A stretch of DNA of 64,000 nt, taken from the NCBI RefSeq assembly GCF_014524565.1, contig NZ_CP060139.1, positions 3,789,501 through 3,853,500 of the forward strand, read 5' to 3'. The notes beneath the pieces are model-generated. The model had not been told where the DNA came from and searched no databases. It saw only the letters and a program-made list of their open reading frames with translations. A program made the translations under genes and the position numbers. Each line of letters begins with the position of its first letter. Position 1 is the first letter of the stretch. Shown here piece after piece: positions 41,791 through 53,316 of the stretch. This DNA comes from Croceimicrobium hydrocarbonivorans (lineage in GTDB: Bacteria > Bacteroidota > Bacteroidia > Flavobacteriales > Schleiferiaceae).

Positions 41791-42463
41791 AGTTTAAAAT
41801 ACTGGTGGTCATAGTTTCAATAAAGTGTATCAGGTCTTCGTCTTGGGTAGCGATATCCGTTATGGATGGCATATGTTCCCCAAAGAACTTTTGCAGATGA
41901 TTTGCTTCTAAAAGGGTAGAAGCCAGGGTGCGAGGGTGTTTGAAATCGGGGTTTAAATCCGAAATAATCCCCGCTAATCTTTCAATCAGGTTTTTATAAT
42001 TCTTGAAATAACCATTCTTGTTTTCTTGATCAATCTCTTTGGTTAAGAAGGTTTTAGAAGATTCTGCAATTACAATGCGTTGCAATACTTCCTCATTAAT
42101 ATGCGAGAAATTCTGATCCTGTTTTACGGTTTCACAAATGGTGCGGATGCTGTTGCAGAGCTGGTCCTCAGCGGTTTCTACATTGGCGGTGGCAAAAACT
42201 ACCTTGTATTCGAGCCAGGCCCAGTACCAGGAAATCAGATAGAGTAGGAGTTTATGCTTGTTTTCGAAATAGCGGTAAATAGTGCTTTCTGGCGATCCAA
42301 TGGCTGCGCCTAATTTGCGGAAAGTAAAACATTCGAAGCCTAATTCATTGATTAGCAATATGCTGTGTTCAACTATACGTTTGCCGAGATCAGTAGTTTC
42401 CGGGTCTTTAACGTAGAGTTGCTCCGGGATTTGAATTCTAAGACTTCCTAGTAATGTTCGCAT
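41771..42463 (-). CDS. TetR/AcrR-family regulator of the export operon
   Basis: 230 residues with the TetR helix-turn-helix in the first third: AAIGSPESTIYRYFENKHKLL (about 52-72) is the classic recognition segment. The C-terminal part, a helical ligand pocket with a few Trp and Tyr residues, is divergent. It is the first gene of the operon and overlaps the ABC gene by 20 bases. Upstream lies a perfect palindrome flush against the -7 box, consistent with autorepression. Likely ligand: the exported compound. Confidence 0.88.
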   Translation of the reverse strand: MRTLLGSLRIQIPEQLYVKDPETTDLGKRIVEHSILLINELGFECFTFRKLGAAIGSPESTIYRYFENKHKLLLYLISWYWAWLEYKVVFATANVETAEDQLCNSIRTICETVKQDQNFSHINEEVLQRIVIAESSKTFLTKEIDQENKNGYFKNYKNLIERLAGIISDLNPDFKHPRTLASTLLEANHLQKFFGEHMPSITDIATQDEDLIHFIETMTTSILNYGPKRS

Positions 42464-42482
42464 ATCTTAAGTTCAGTGCTCA

Positions 42483-42514
42483 CAAATATAATAGTAATAC
42501 TATCATAACTGCAA
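42483..42514 (-). promoter_or_regulatory. Promoter and operator of the TetR export operon
   Basis: TTG at 42514-42512, a 21-base spacer, then TATATTTG at 42490-42483 on the minus strand. The spacer contains the perfect palindrome ATAGTAATACTAT (42491-42503), placed flush against the -7 box, where a bound dimer would block polymerase. It lies 20 bases before the TetR start codon. Confidence 0.65.
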
Positions 42515-42590
42515 GTTTAGCTTTTTGTTCAATTGCTTGCCGTTAAATTTTATTTAATAGAAATTCGGGCTCTAAACCCAATCGATTCGA

Positions 42591-43844
42591 ATGGAACTAT
42601 TTTCTGTATTTGCGATTATCAGTACGCTTGCGGCTCTTTTCGCCTTTGTGAATCAGCGTTTTTTAAAGCTTCCCTTTACCATAGGATTAATGATCATGGC
42701 ATTGGCTTTCACTATGCTGGTAATAGTGATTGGTAATTGGCAACCCTGGCTAATGGACCTGAGTTCTCAATTCGTTTCGGCTTTGGATTTTAAAAGCCTC
42801 TTGCTCGATATTATGCTCAGCTTCTTGCTTTTTGCAGGCGCCCTGCATGTGAAGTTCGCGCCCCTAAAGCGAAATATAGGTCCGATCTTATTATTGGCTA
42901 CGGTGGGGGTTCTCCTTTCGGCCGGTCTTATTGGAGGCATGCTCTATTTCATTTTGCAATGGCTGAATTACCCGGTAGATTTTATCTATTGTTTGTTATT
43001 TGGTAGCATGTTGGCTCCAACCGATCCCATTGCGGTTTTAAGCATTTTAAAGGAAGCCGGAGCGCCTAAAAACCTTGAAGTGAAAATTGTAGGGGAATCC
43101 CTTTTCAATGATGGAGTGGGTGTGGTGGTCTTTTTAGCTTTATTATCCATTGCCGCCGGTTCTGGAGCTGATTTTAGCGCTAGTGAAATCGGAATTCTCT
43201 TTCTGGAAGAAGTGGGAGGTGGCTTAGCTTTGGGTTTGGCAGGTGGTTATTTGGCCTTTCGGCTGATGCGTTCTATCGATCATTATGAAACTGAAGTGAT
43301 GTTGAGTTTAGCCTTAGTGATGGGGCTTTATTCATTGGCTTCAGCACTTCATTTTAGTGGTCCTTTGGCAGTAGTTATTGCAGGTTTATTCATCGGGAAT
43401 AAATCGCCAGCTAAGGCTTGGAGTCCTAATACCCAGTTGTATATCGATAAATTTTGGGAGATTCTGGATGTTTTCCTTAATGCGATTTTATTCGTGCTTA
43501 TTGGGATGGAATTATTGGTTATTCAATTGGATGGCTTCTATATTTTGTTGGGTTTGCTGGCCATTCCCATTACGCTCCTAGCGCGCTATTTAGCGGTATT
43601 AGGTCCGGTTGAATACCATAAAGAAAGATTGGACTTTGCCCCTAAAACCGCCTTGTTGCTTACCTGGGGTGGTATTCGCGGTGGTATCTCTATTGCTTTG
43701 GCCTTGAGCTTGGAAGAAAGTATGAATCGCGATTTATTCTTGACGATGGCCTATATCGTGGTGATTTTCTCCATCATCGTGCAAGGTCTCAGTCTAAAAA
43801 AGGTGCTTAAAATTACCTTGAAGGGGCAGGATTCTAATAAATAG
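42591..43844 (+). CDS. CPA1-type cation:proton antiporter
   Basis: 417 residues with about 12 transmembrane helices. The Na+/H+ exchanger signature is APTDPIAVL and GESLFNDGVGVVVF (about 141-176), with the aspartate pair of this family in TDP and FND. NhaP-like, exchanging Na+ or K+ for protons. It has a short N-terminus and no C-terminal TrkA domain, unlike larger family members. It stands alone, divergent from the TetR operon, so they may share regulatory DNA. Confidence 0.9.
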   Translation: MELFSVFAIISTLAALFAFVNQRFLKLPFTIGLMIMALAFTMLVIVIGNWQPWLMDLSSQFVSALDFKSLLLDIMLSFLLFAGALHVKFAPLKRNIGPILLLATVGVLLSAGLIGGMLYFILQWLNYPVDFIYCLLFGSMLAPTDPIAVLSILKEAGAPKNLEVKIVGESLFNDGVGVVVFLALLSIAAGSGADFSASEIGILFLEEVGGGLALGLAGGYLAFRLMRSIDHYETEVMLSLALVMGLYSLASALHFSGPLAVVIAGLFIGNKSPAKAWSPNTQLYIDKFWEILDVFLNAILFVLIGMELLVIQLDGFYILLGLLAIPITLLARYLAVLGPVEYHKERLDFAPKTALLLTWGGIRGGISIALALSLEESMNRDLFLTMAYIVVIFSIIVQGLSLKKVLKITLKGQDSNK

Positions 43845-43930
43845 CTTAGGAGAAAGGTATAAGCTTAAAACCTCCGAACAGCGCTAAAGTCCTATCAGGC
43901 GAAAGCCAAAAACAAAGCAGTATAAAAAGC

Positions 43931-44701
43931 CTAATCGAACTGATTAAGGAAACTCTCTAATTCACGGTCTTTCATATAGCGTCGGAAGCAAGCTTGAACG
44001 GATAGAAGAAATTCGTAATCATTTAATTGATGCATACTTACCGGTACATATTTGCAGTAAAACATAAAGGCTTCCAGTTCATCTTTACTTAAGCCGGTCA
44101 TGCGCATTACGGCCTGTCGATTATTGGATTCCTCCAGCTTTTCGCGATAGGCATCTTCCGCTTTTAACTGAGCCAATTTGCGTAGTTGACGGGGTTTGGA
44201 TCCAAAGAGATTATAAAGGTATTCGGCCGGATTATCCATTCCCGCTTGAATGATTTCAGGATCATCAATCTCGTCATTGGAAGGGATATTGGGCTTGCGA
44301 AGTTTCATCTCCTTGGGTTTATTGGTGCTCAACTCGTAGCTGAAAACACTCACTTCTTCCAGTAGATAATTTTGCTCCTCCATCGCTACAATTACATCGT
44401 TCAATTGCAGGCTGTCATTGGTATAGATGAAGTAGAAATATTTATAAGCGATATTCGAAAAGATAATACTGTCGCCCAGTTCCAGCTTTATTTCGAAGTA
44501 GCCATCGGCATTGCTAACCGTTCCTTTTAAAGTACGTTTATTGATTACATGCACGTTTGGAACCACCTCCTTAGAATGTCCATCGAGCACCCAACCATTT
44601 AAACTAAGGGGGCTTTTTTCGCTTTGCCCGAATGTTGATAAACTAAGCAGGCAAAGGCTTAGGGCGAATAGTAGGGAGAGTGTATCTTTGAAGTTTCGCA
44701 T
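43931..44701 (-). CDS. CarboxypepD_reg-like secreted protein
   Basis: 256 residues from the ATG at 44701, chosen among three nearby ATGs (44710, 44707, 44701) since it gives the plainest signal peptide (MRNFKDTLSLLFALSLCLLS). After cleavage, residues about 25-105 form the transthyretin-like carboxypeptidase-regulatory domain: LNGWVLDGHSKEVVPNVHV and GTVSNADGYFEIKL. The rest is an unrecognised helical domain with charged repeats. In Bacteroidota such domains occur in TonB-dependent receptors; here it is a free-standing protein. Divergent from ettA with only 33 bases between starts. Confidence 0.75.
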   Translation of the reverse strand: MRNFKDTLSLLFALSLCLLSLSTFGQSEKSPLSLNGWVLDGHSKEVVPNVHVINKRTLKGTVSNADGYFEIKLELGDSIIFSNIAYKYFYFIYTNDSLQLNDVIVAMEEQNYLLEEVSVFSYELSTNKPKEMKLRKPNIPSNDEIDDPEIIQAGMDNPAEYLYNLFGSKPRQLRKLAQLKAEDAYREKLEESNNRQAVMRMTGLSKDELEAFMFYCKYVPVSMHQLNDYEFLLSVQACFRRYMKDRELESFLNQFD

Positions 44702-44734
44702 GATCATCATCAGTAACGCTACGAAATTAGATTT

Positions 44735-46429
44735 ATGTCGGACGATAAGAAAGTGATTTTCTCAATGAGCGGGGTAACTAAAACCTATGCTCAGAATAAC
44801 AAGACCGTTTTAAAGAATATTTACCTAAGCTTTTTCTACGGCGCCAAGATCGGAATTCTTGGTCTCAATGGTTCGGGTAAGTCCACCTTATTAAAAATCA
44901 TTGCCGGGGTAGAGAAGAACTACCAGGGTGATGTTGTATTCTCTGCCGGATATACGGTAGGTTATTTAGAGCAGGAGCCGGATTTAGATGAATCCAAAAC
45001 TGTTTTGGATGTAGTAAAAGAAGGGGCCGCCGAAACTGTGGCCATTCTGGATGAATACAATAAAATTAACGATGATTTTGGTTTGCCGGAAGTTTATGAG
45101 AATCCCGATAAAATGGAGAAACTCATGGCACGTCAGGCCGAATTACAAGATCGCATCGACGCTCTTAATGCCTGGGAACTGGATTCGACTTTGAATCGGG
45201 CTATGGATGCCCTGCGTTGTCCGGAACCTGATACCCCAATTTCGGTGCTTTCTGGTGGGGAACGCCGTCGAGTGGCACTCTGTAGATTGTTAATTCAACA
45301 ACCTGATGTATTACTTCTGGATGAGCCTACTAACCACCTTGATGCTGAGTCGGTTCTGTGGTTAGAGCAACACTTGCAACAATACAAGGGAACTGTAATT
45401 GCAGTAACTCACGACCGTTATTTCTTGGATAATGTGGCGGGCTGGATTTTGGAACTCGATCGCGGTGAAGGAATTCCTTGGAAGGGTAATTACAGCTCTT
45501 GGTTGGATCAGAAATCCAAGCGTTTGGAGCAAGAAGAAAAGCAAGCAAGCAAACGTCGTAAAACCCTGGAGCGAGAGCTGGATTGGGTGCGAATGAGCCC
45601 TAAAGGCCGCCAGTCGAAAGGAAAGGCGCGTTTGAATAATTATCAAAACCTTTTAAATCAGGAGCAAAAGGAGCGTGAAGAGAAATTGGAAATCTTCATT
45701 CCCAATGGACCGCGCTTAGGTTCTAATGTGATTGATGCCCAGTCGGTTAAAAAGGCCTTTGGTGATAAGCTTCTTTATGATGATTTAAATTTCAGCTTGC
45801 CTCCAGCGGGTATCGTGGGGATTATCGGACCTAATGGTGCTGGTAAAACTACCATCTTCCGCATGATTATGGGGCAAGAAGATCCTGATGCGGGTAAATT
45901 TGAGGTAGGTGACACTGTGAAAATCTCCTATGTGGATCAGAGTCATAAGGACCTCCTACCAGAGAAATCGATCTATGAGGCTATTTCTCAAGGCGATGAA
46001 GAAATTATGGTAGGGGATCGCAAGACCAATGCCCGTGCTTATATCAGTCGTTTCAATTTTGGAGGATCCGATCAGAATAAGAAGATTGGCAGTCTATCCG
46101 GTGGGGAGCGAAACCGTTTGCATTTAGCCATGGCCTTGAAGGAAGGAGGTAACGTATTACTCCTCGATGAGCCTACCAACGACTTAGATGTTAACACCTT
46201 ACGAGCTTTGGAAGAAGGTTTAGAGAACTTTGCCGGATGTGCGGTAATTATCTCTCACGACCGTTGGTTCTTGGATCGGGTTTGTACCCACATCCTGGCC
46301 TTTGAAGGCGATTCCAATGTGTATTATTACGAAGGAGGCTTTAGCGATTATGAAGAGAATAAGCGAAAACGCCTGGGTGATGTGGATCCCACTCGTATCA
46401 AATACCGTAAACTCCTTAAGGATCAATAG
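44735..46429 (+). CDS. ettA: Energy-dependent translational throttle protein EttA (ABC-F)
   Basis: 564 residues with two ABC domains and no membrane part. Domain 1: Walker A GLNGSGKSTLLK, signature LSGGERRRVALCRLL, Walker B LLLDEPTNHLD. Domain 2: GPNGAGKTTIFRM, LSGGERNRLHLAMAL and LLLDEPTNDLD. EttA-specific features are the Arm insertion in domain 1 (residues about 95-140) and the linker between domains. EttA binds the ribosomal E site and gates entry into elongation according to ADP/ATP. A GTG start for the next gene shares the last base of its stop. Confidence 0.95.
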   Translation: MSDDKKVIFSMSGVTKTYAQNNKTVLKNIYLSFFYGAKIGILGLNGSGKSTLLKIIAGVEKNYQGDVVFSAGYTVGYLEQEPDLDESKTVLDVVKEGAAETVAILDEYNKINDDFGLPEVYENPDKMEKLMARQAELQDRIDALNAWELDSTLNRAMDALRCPEPDTPISVLSGGERRRVALCRLLIQQPDVLLLDEPTNHLDAESVLWLEQHLQQYKGTVIAVTHDRYFLDNVAGWILELDRGEGIPWKGNYSSWLDQKSKRLEQEEKQASKRRKTLERELDWVRMSPKGRQSKGKARLNNYQNLLNQEQKEREEKLEIFIPNGPRLGSNVIDAQSVKKAFGDKLLYDDLNFSLPPAGIVGIIGPNGAGKTTIFRMIMGQEDPDAGKFEVGDTVKISYVDQSHKDLLPEKSIYEAISQGDEEIMVGDRKTNARAYISRFNFGGSDQNKKIGSLSGGERNRLHLAMALKEGGNVLLLDEPTNDLDVNTLRALEEGLENFAGCAVIISHDRWFLDRVCTHILAFEGDSNVYYYEGGFSDYEENKRKRLGDVDPTRIKYRKLLKDQ

Positions 46430-47304
46430 TGTGGCTTAAGCTACTCTATAAAATTAAAAGCTTAAAGGCCCTGCTGTATCCTGCTCAAGCGGTACAGCAG
46501 GCGCCTTTTTTTATAGCCACAGTTTTTAAAAATGAAGCTCCTTTTTTAAAAGAGTGGCTGGACTTTCATCTCAATCAGGGGGTATCAAGAGTTTATCTTT
46601 CAGACAATTACAGTACTGATAATCCAGAAACTGTCTTAAAGCCTTATCTCGATAAAAATCAGGTGGTTCTTCTAAAAAGCCAGAGCCCAGAAATGAATAC
46701 GCGACTGCAGGCCCTCGAACTGAATCGCCTGCTCAAACTAATTGAAAAAGAGGAAACTAAAGATTGTTGGGTCGCTACTATTGATGTCGATGAGTTCCTT
46801 TTTCATCATGAGGGGCAAAAGCTGGATGTTTTCCTTCAGCAATTCATTGGGCAAAAAGTAGCAGCAGTGGTGGTTAATTGGTTGATGTTCGGTACTTCCA
46901 ATTTGCCCAAATTTGATCCACAAAAATCCATGCTCGAACAATTAACTTGGCGGGCGCATTGGAGCTTGGGAGAGCATAAAATGCTTAAACCCATAGTGTA
47001 TCTCGCTAATTGTCAGGGTTTTTTAGAAGGTCCTCATCGACCTTTCGCTAAAAACGGAGCGAAATTTATTTATTCGGATGGCAGTACTTATCAGGCCAAA
47101 GAGCCACGAATATTGCATGAACCCTTGCGCCTCAATCACTATTGGTACCGCAGCGAAGAGTATTACAATTCTGAAAAGCGATTAAAGCGACAAGCCTTTG
47201 GAGATGAGCGATCTGGAAAGCGGGAAGCGGATCATATCAAGGCTTGTAATTACGAGCAAGATTTCAGCATTTTAAAGCTTCAAACTTCGACAAAGGAACG
47301 TTGA
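46429..47304 (+). CDS. Glycosyltransferase family 92-like / glycosyl transferase family 2
   Basis: 291 residues. FIATVFKNEAPFLKEWLDFHLNQGVSRVYLSDNYSTDNP (about 27-66, in two pieces) is the start of GT92/DUF23-type enzymes, with the metal-binding DVDEF at about 118-122. Late motif HYWYRSEEYY near the end is typical too. It most likely transfers a sugar to a cell-surface polymer. Start GTG at 46429; it overlaps ettA by one base, so co-translation is likely though the functions differ. Confidence 0.8.
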   Translation: MWLKLLYKIKSLKALLYPAQAVQQAPFFIATVFKNEAPFLKEWLDFHLNQGVSRVYLSDNYSTDNPETVLKPYLDKNQVVLLKSQSPEMNTRLQALELNRLLKLIEKEETKDCWVATIDVDEFLFHHEGQKLDVFLQQFIGQKVAAVVVNWLMFGTSNLPKFDPQKSMLEQLTWRAHWSLGEHKMLKPIVYLANCQGFLEGPHRPFAKNGAKFIYSDGSTYQAKEPRILHEPLRLNHYWYRSEEYYNSEKRLKRQAFGDERSGKREADHIKACNYEQDFSILKLQTSTKER

Positions 47305-47327
47305 TAATTTAGCAGGGCTAGGCCTGA

Positions 47328-49891
<2,564 letters not shown>

Positions 49892-49892
49892 A

Positions 49893-50777
49893 ATGCCTGA
49901 ATTCAGAGGTACTGGAGTAGCCTTGGTTACTCCCTTCCAGGCCAATCTGGAAATTGATTTTAGCGCCCTCGATAAATTGGTAAACCATTGTGTTGAAGGT
50001 GGTGTAGAATACCTAGTGGTGATGGGAACCACGGGTGAAAATCCGGTTTTAAGTAAACAGGAAAAACGCCAGGTATTGGATGCAGTTATAAAGTGCAATG
50101 CACAACGTGTACCGGTAGTTTATGGTGTTGGAGGAAATCACACCGCCGCTCTGGTAGAGGAGTTAAAGAGCTTTGATTTTACAGGAGTTTCTGCCATTTT
50201 GAGCGTTTCCCCATATTACAATAAACCTACGCAGGAAGGAATTTATCAGCATTATAAGACCCTGAGTGAGAATTCACCCTTGCCCATTATCCTTTATAAT
50301 GTTCCCGGTAGAACCGGATCTAATATGAGCGCGGACACCACGTTACGCTTAGCCCGTGATTTTGATAATATCATAGCCATCAAAGAAGCCAGCGGCGATT
50401 TGAATCAAGTAATGAAAATTATCAATGAGCGTCCTGAAGGATTTAAGGTAATTAGTGGAGACGACAATCTCACTTTACCAATGATCGCCTTAGGCGGTGA
50501 TGGGGTGATTAGCGTTAGTGGTCAGGCCTTTCCTAAAGTATTTACCGATATGGTACGCAAGGCTTTGGCTGGGGATATCACTGCTGCCCGTCCCGGACAT
50601 TATCAGCTGTATGATATCACCAATATGCTTTTTACTGAAGGAAATCCCGGTGGTGTGAAGCATACTCTGAAATTACAAGGCATTATGGAAGCTTATATGC
50701 GTCAACCTCTTTGGCCCATAAGCGATGCTTTGGCCGCTCAAATTGAAGGGGAGATGAAGAAACAGGGATTGCTATAA
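49893..50777 (+). CDS. dapA: 4-hydroxy-tetrahydrodipicolinate synthase
   Basis: Condenses pyruvate with aspartate semialdehyde in the lysine and diaminopimelate pathway. From the ATG at 49893 the protein has 294 residues: FRGTGVALVTPF, GTTGENP (45-51), YYNKPTQEG, YNVPGRTG with the catalytic Tyr (Y135), and IAIKEASGDL with the Schiff-base lysine K164. An in-frame ATG 12 bases earlier overlaps the preceding gene and is less likely, as dapA proteins usually begin with FRGTG within four residues. A large bidirectional terminator follows. Confidence 0.96.
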   Translation: MPEFRGTGVALVTPFQANLEIDFSALDKLVNHCVEGGVEYLVVMGTTGENPVLSKQEKRQVLDAVIKCNAQRVPVVYGVGGNHTAALVEELKSFDFTGVSAILSVSPYYNKPTQEGIYQHYKTLSENSPLPIILYNVPGRTGSNMSADTTLRLARDFDNIIAIKEASGDLNQVMKIINERPEGFKVISGDDNLTLPMIALGGDGVISVSGQAFPKVFTDMVRKALAGDITAARPGHYQLYDITNMLFTEGNPGGVKHTLKLQGIMEAYMRQPLWPISDALAAQIEGEMKKQGLL

Positions 50778-50796
50778 GCTGAACGCTTCAAATTAA

Positions 50797-50844
50797 ATAG
50801 ATATAAAAAAAAGCCTCCTAAATGGAGGCTTTTTTTATATCTAT
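50797..50844. terminator. Bidirectional terminator between dapA and the convergent gene
   Basis: A near-perfect inverted repeat of about 22 bases per arm (ATAGATAT-A8-GCCTCC against GGAGGC-T7-ATATCTAT) around a TAAAT loop at 50819-50823. T runs follow the GC core on both strands, so it can stop transcription from either side. Confidence 0.92.
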
Positions 50845-50856
50845 TGAAACTGCTTA

Positions 50857-52425
50857 TTAATTCTCTGAAAACAGTAGCACTACTGCATTGTCTCTTTTTT
50901 TCATATCGCTCATATGGATTAGAATTTCCTGTCCCGCTGCTCCTTCCATAGCACGCAAGTACATATCGTTAATCAAATCCAAATGCAAATCACCTAAAGA
51001 GGCCAAGTACTTAGAAACAGGGTGATTGGCAGGATAAATTACCCGGTCTCCGGATTGTGGTTTGCGTATATCGGTGATTTTTTCCAACTCAATGTAGAGA
51101 TTGTATTCACGAATCTCTAAATCTGAATTAAGCTCGGCGATATAGAAATCTTGAAAGGTCCAAAGTTTAAAACGCAAGTTTCCATCTTCCTTAATTTCAA
51201 GTTTCATTTGGCGACCAAAGCCACCTTTCATTCTTGAACTTAAGTCGCTGTCTTCCATTTCCTCTTCAGAGGGTGCACTGTACTGTACATGTTTAAGAAG
51301 AGTTCCGTTTGCATCATATTCACTAATAAAGAATCCCAAAAACTCAGATCGTGTAGATCCATTATCGAGGTCACCTAAATTGTGAATGCCATAATAGAAA
51401 TAATGATCAGTTTTTTGATGGTACATCAAGGTGCCAAAAGAATTAAGATTGGGCATAAGTCTGGTTCTGGATTTCCTAAATCCTGTTTGGTCTAATTCCG
51501 AAGATTGGTGTACGTCGAATTCACCAACTGTCAGGCCCACCAAAGAACCACTGTAATACTGAGAGTTAATAATGCTTGAATTATATTGCCCTATAAACTG
51601 CGAAGAATTTGGACCTTTTTCGCAGGTACGACTAATGATAGGTCTGTAGTTGTTTTCCAGAGCACTTTTAATTTCAAACTCACGTTTGAGTTTACCTTTA
51701 TAATCGATTTCTGCTACAAAGATTTTAGATATCAATCGATCTTCACGTTCATCAGCATCTTGCGTTTCTTCATTTCTGATTTTTAACCTGCGACTGAAAA
51801 TTAGGTGGTCAGCCGTGTATTGGATAAAATCCCAGGTAGTTTCCTTTTCATCGGTCATTTCTGTCTTCTCAACCTTAGGTAAATCCAACGGAATAGCAGG
51901 TTTAGCGCGAAATCGTTCATGATCGATTAAGCCCATGAAATGAGTCTCAGTTTTGGTAAAGTAGACTAGCGCTGCTAAATGAGTATCAGTGCAAAAAAAG
52001 GTATAGGGTCTATCTCTAAATTTAGCTTTAGTAAGCAGTAGTTTCTTTGTTTGTCCATCAGGATTTACTTGATGAATCATATAATTCTTCTTATCTGCCC
52101 AAACTACATAAGCATGTTCTGCATTGGGACTAACGTATACGGCTGCTTCAAGAAGACCATTTAAAATGCTACGCTTATAAGGAATCTGTGCTTTATAAAC
52201 CTCTTCTAAGTCACTGTTAAATTTGTAGAGAAAATAGCTGGAACTCTTTGGAGATGCGGCCATTTCATGACCAATTAACACGAAAAAACCTTTGCTACCC
52301 ATGTCAACGGTAGCCAGTATTTCGCTGTCCTCTTCGACAGGAAGATTAACTGTTTTAATTTGAGCTTGGAGGTTTGAAATTGAAAGGCATATACCAAGAA
52401 GTACTGCAAATAGCCTTGAAATCAT
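50857..52425 (-). CDS. Secreted protein of unknown function, beta-rich
   Basis: 522 residues with a signal peptide (residues 1-21, NLQAQ). The mature chain consists of repeated strands with frequent charged turns and looks propeller-like: ATVDMGSKGFFVLIG, AAVYVSPNAEHAYVVW, FIGQYNSSIINS. An acidic patch (EEEMEDSD) precedes the last third. No domain is recognised. A single gene, followed by a strong bidirectional terminator. Confidence 0.65.
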   Translation of the reverse strand: MISRLFAVLLGICLSISNLQAQIKTVNLPVEEDSEILATVDMGSKGFFVLIGHEMAASPKSSSYFLYKFNSDLEEVYKAQIPYKRSILNGLLEAAVYVSPNAEHAYVVWADKKNYMIHQVNPDGQTKKLLLTKAKFRDRPYTFFCTDTHLAALVYFTKTETHFMGLIDHERFRAKPAIPLDLPKVEKTEMTDEKETTWDFIQYTADHLIFSRRLKIRNEETQDADEREDRLISKIFVAEIDYKGKLKREFEIKSALENNYRPIISRTCEKGPNSSQFIGQYNSSIINSQYYSGSLVGLTVGEFDVHQSSELDQTGFRKSRTRLMPNLNSFGTLMYHQKTDHYFYYGIHNLGDLDNGSTRSEFLGFFISEYDANGTLLKHVQYSAPSEEEMEDSDLSSRMKGGFGRQMKLEIKEDGNLRFKLWTFQDFYIAELNSDLEIREYNLYIELEKITDIRKPQSGDRVIYPANHPVSKYLASLGDLHLDLINDMYLRAMEGAAGQEILIHMSDMKKRDNAVVLLFSEN

Positions 52426-52580
52426 TGAATTCAGGTTTAGGTTGGTTAAAAAAATAGCGAATGTCCCTCTCGGGATTCATCAAAAATACTCCCTCCATAT
52501 AAAGGAGGAAAGTCTAATCGAATAAAATTCCAAGAGCCCATAGAATTGAAATGGTTATAATTCTACTATGTCTAACATCA

Positions 52581-52616
52581 TTTACAATATGTAAAGATAT
52601 TTTTACATGATGTAAA
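52581..52616. promoter_or_regulatory. Tandem operator for the XRE regulator
   Basis: Two palindromes, TTTACA-ATA-TGTAAA (52581-52595) and TTTACA-TGA-TGTAAA (52602-52616). Both have TTTACA/TGTAAA arms with a three-base centre; the second extends to 8-base arms (52601-52617). Their centres are exactly 21 bp apart, two helical turns, so two dimers would bind the same DNA face. The second overlaps the place of the -33 box for the promoter at 52625-52632. This is the expected layout of a self-repressing small XRE protein. Confidence 0.65.
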
Positions 52617-52624
52617 ATATTTTA

Positions 52625-52632
52625 TACATTTG
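52625..52632 (+). promoter_or_regulatory. -7 box of the membrane-protein/XRE operon
   Basis: TACATTTG is a perfect TAnnTTTG box, 20 bases before the ATG at 52653. The -33 region coincides with the second operator palindrome. Confidence 0.6.
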
Positions 52633-52652
52633 AAGAAACAAATTCAAATTGT

Positions 52653-53138
52653 ATGACCTTATTATTTCACCATCGGTATAAGAAAGTCAGTAGGATACTA
52701 TTCTACTTCTGCTTTCTCTATGGCTTTGTTTATCTGATCTTTTTAGAAGGAAATGAAACTCTGGAAGAGTGGTTCACCTTTAAGGTACCGGCCTTTATCA
52801 GTAAAGATTTCTTTAGCAAGCTCGAATTGGGTTGGCACTGGGTAGACACCATGTTTATAGATGAGGCCCTGAGCGTGTTTTTGGTTCTCAGTGGCATCTT
52901 CGCCGGATTTTCCAAGGAAAAGCATGAGGATGAGTTGATTGATAAGATGCGCAACGATTCCCTGCGTTGGAGTCTCTTTATCAATTATGGCATTCTCCTC
53001 TTAACCTTATTGGGGGTCTATGGCGCTATCTATCTAAGCTTTATGTTTGCCCAGCTTTTCTTAATCCTGCTTTTGTTTAATCTCATTTTCGATATCAAAT
53101 TGTATCGGCATTATAAATCGGGCCGTAATGAAGAATAA
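52653..53138 (+). CDS. Four-helix membrane protein paired with XRE regulator
   Basis: 161 residues with about four transmembrane helices (near 13-30, 67-86, 108-125 and 127-145). The middle contains a conserved-looking acidic stretch KEKHEDELIDKMRNDSLRW (104-122). This resembles the small membrane proteins that travel with YozG-type XRE regulators. The next gene overlaps it by 11 bases, so the two are made together. The role is unknown; a regulator that senses membrane state through this partner is conceivable but unsupported. Confidence 0.7.
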   Translation: MTLLFHHRYKKVSRILFYFCFLYGFVYLIFLEGNETLEEWFTFKVPAFISKDFFSKLELGWHWVDTMFIDEALSVFLVLSGIFAGFSKEKHEDELIDKMRNDSLRWSLFINYGILLLTLLGVYGAIYLSFMFAQLFLILLLFNLIFDIKLYRHYKSGRNEE

Positions 53139-53316
53139 AATTCGCGTATATCGCAGCATGCATAAGGTTTCGCAGCAGGATTTAGCGGATAAGCTTCAGG
53201 TGAGTCGGCAAACCATTAATGCCATCGAAAATGATAAGTATTCACCTTCTTTAGAGCTGGCCCTAAAAATGACTCAGCTTTTTGATTGTAAGGTGGAAGA
53301 TCTCTTCGAACTTTAA
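53128..53316 (+). CDS. Small XRE-family regulator (YozG-like)
   Basis: 62 residues, only a Cro/C1 helix-turn-helix: KVSQQDLADKLQVSRQTINAIE is the HTH, then NDKYSPSLELALKMTQLFDCKVEDLFEL. The LFDCKVEDLFEL tail is the YozG mark. It should bind as a dimer to the tandem TTTACA palindromes upstream and repress its own operon. Its stop overlaps the convergent symporter stop. Complete and tiny, as usual for this type. Confidence 0.92.
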   Translation: MKNKIRVYRSMHKVSQQDLADKLQVSRQTINAIENDKYSPSLELALKMTQLFDCKVEDLFEL

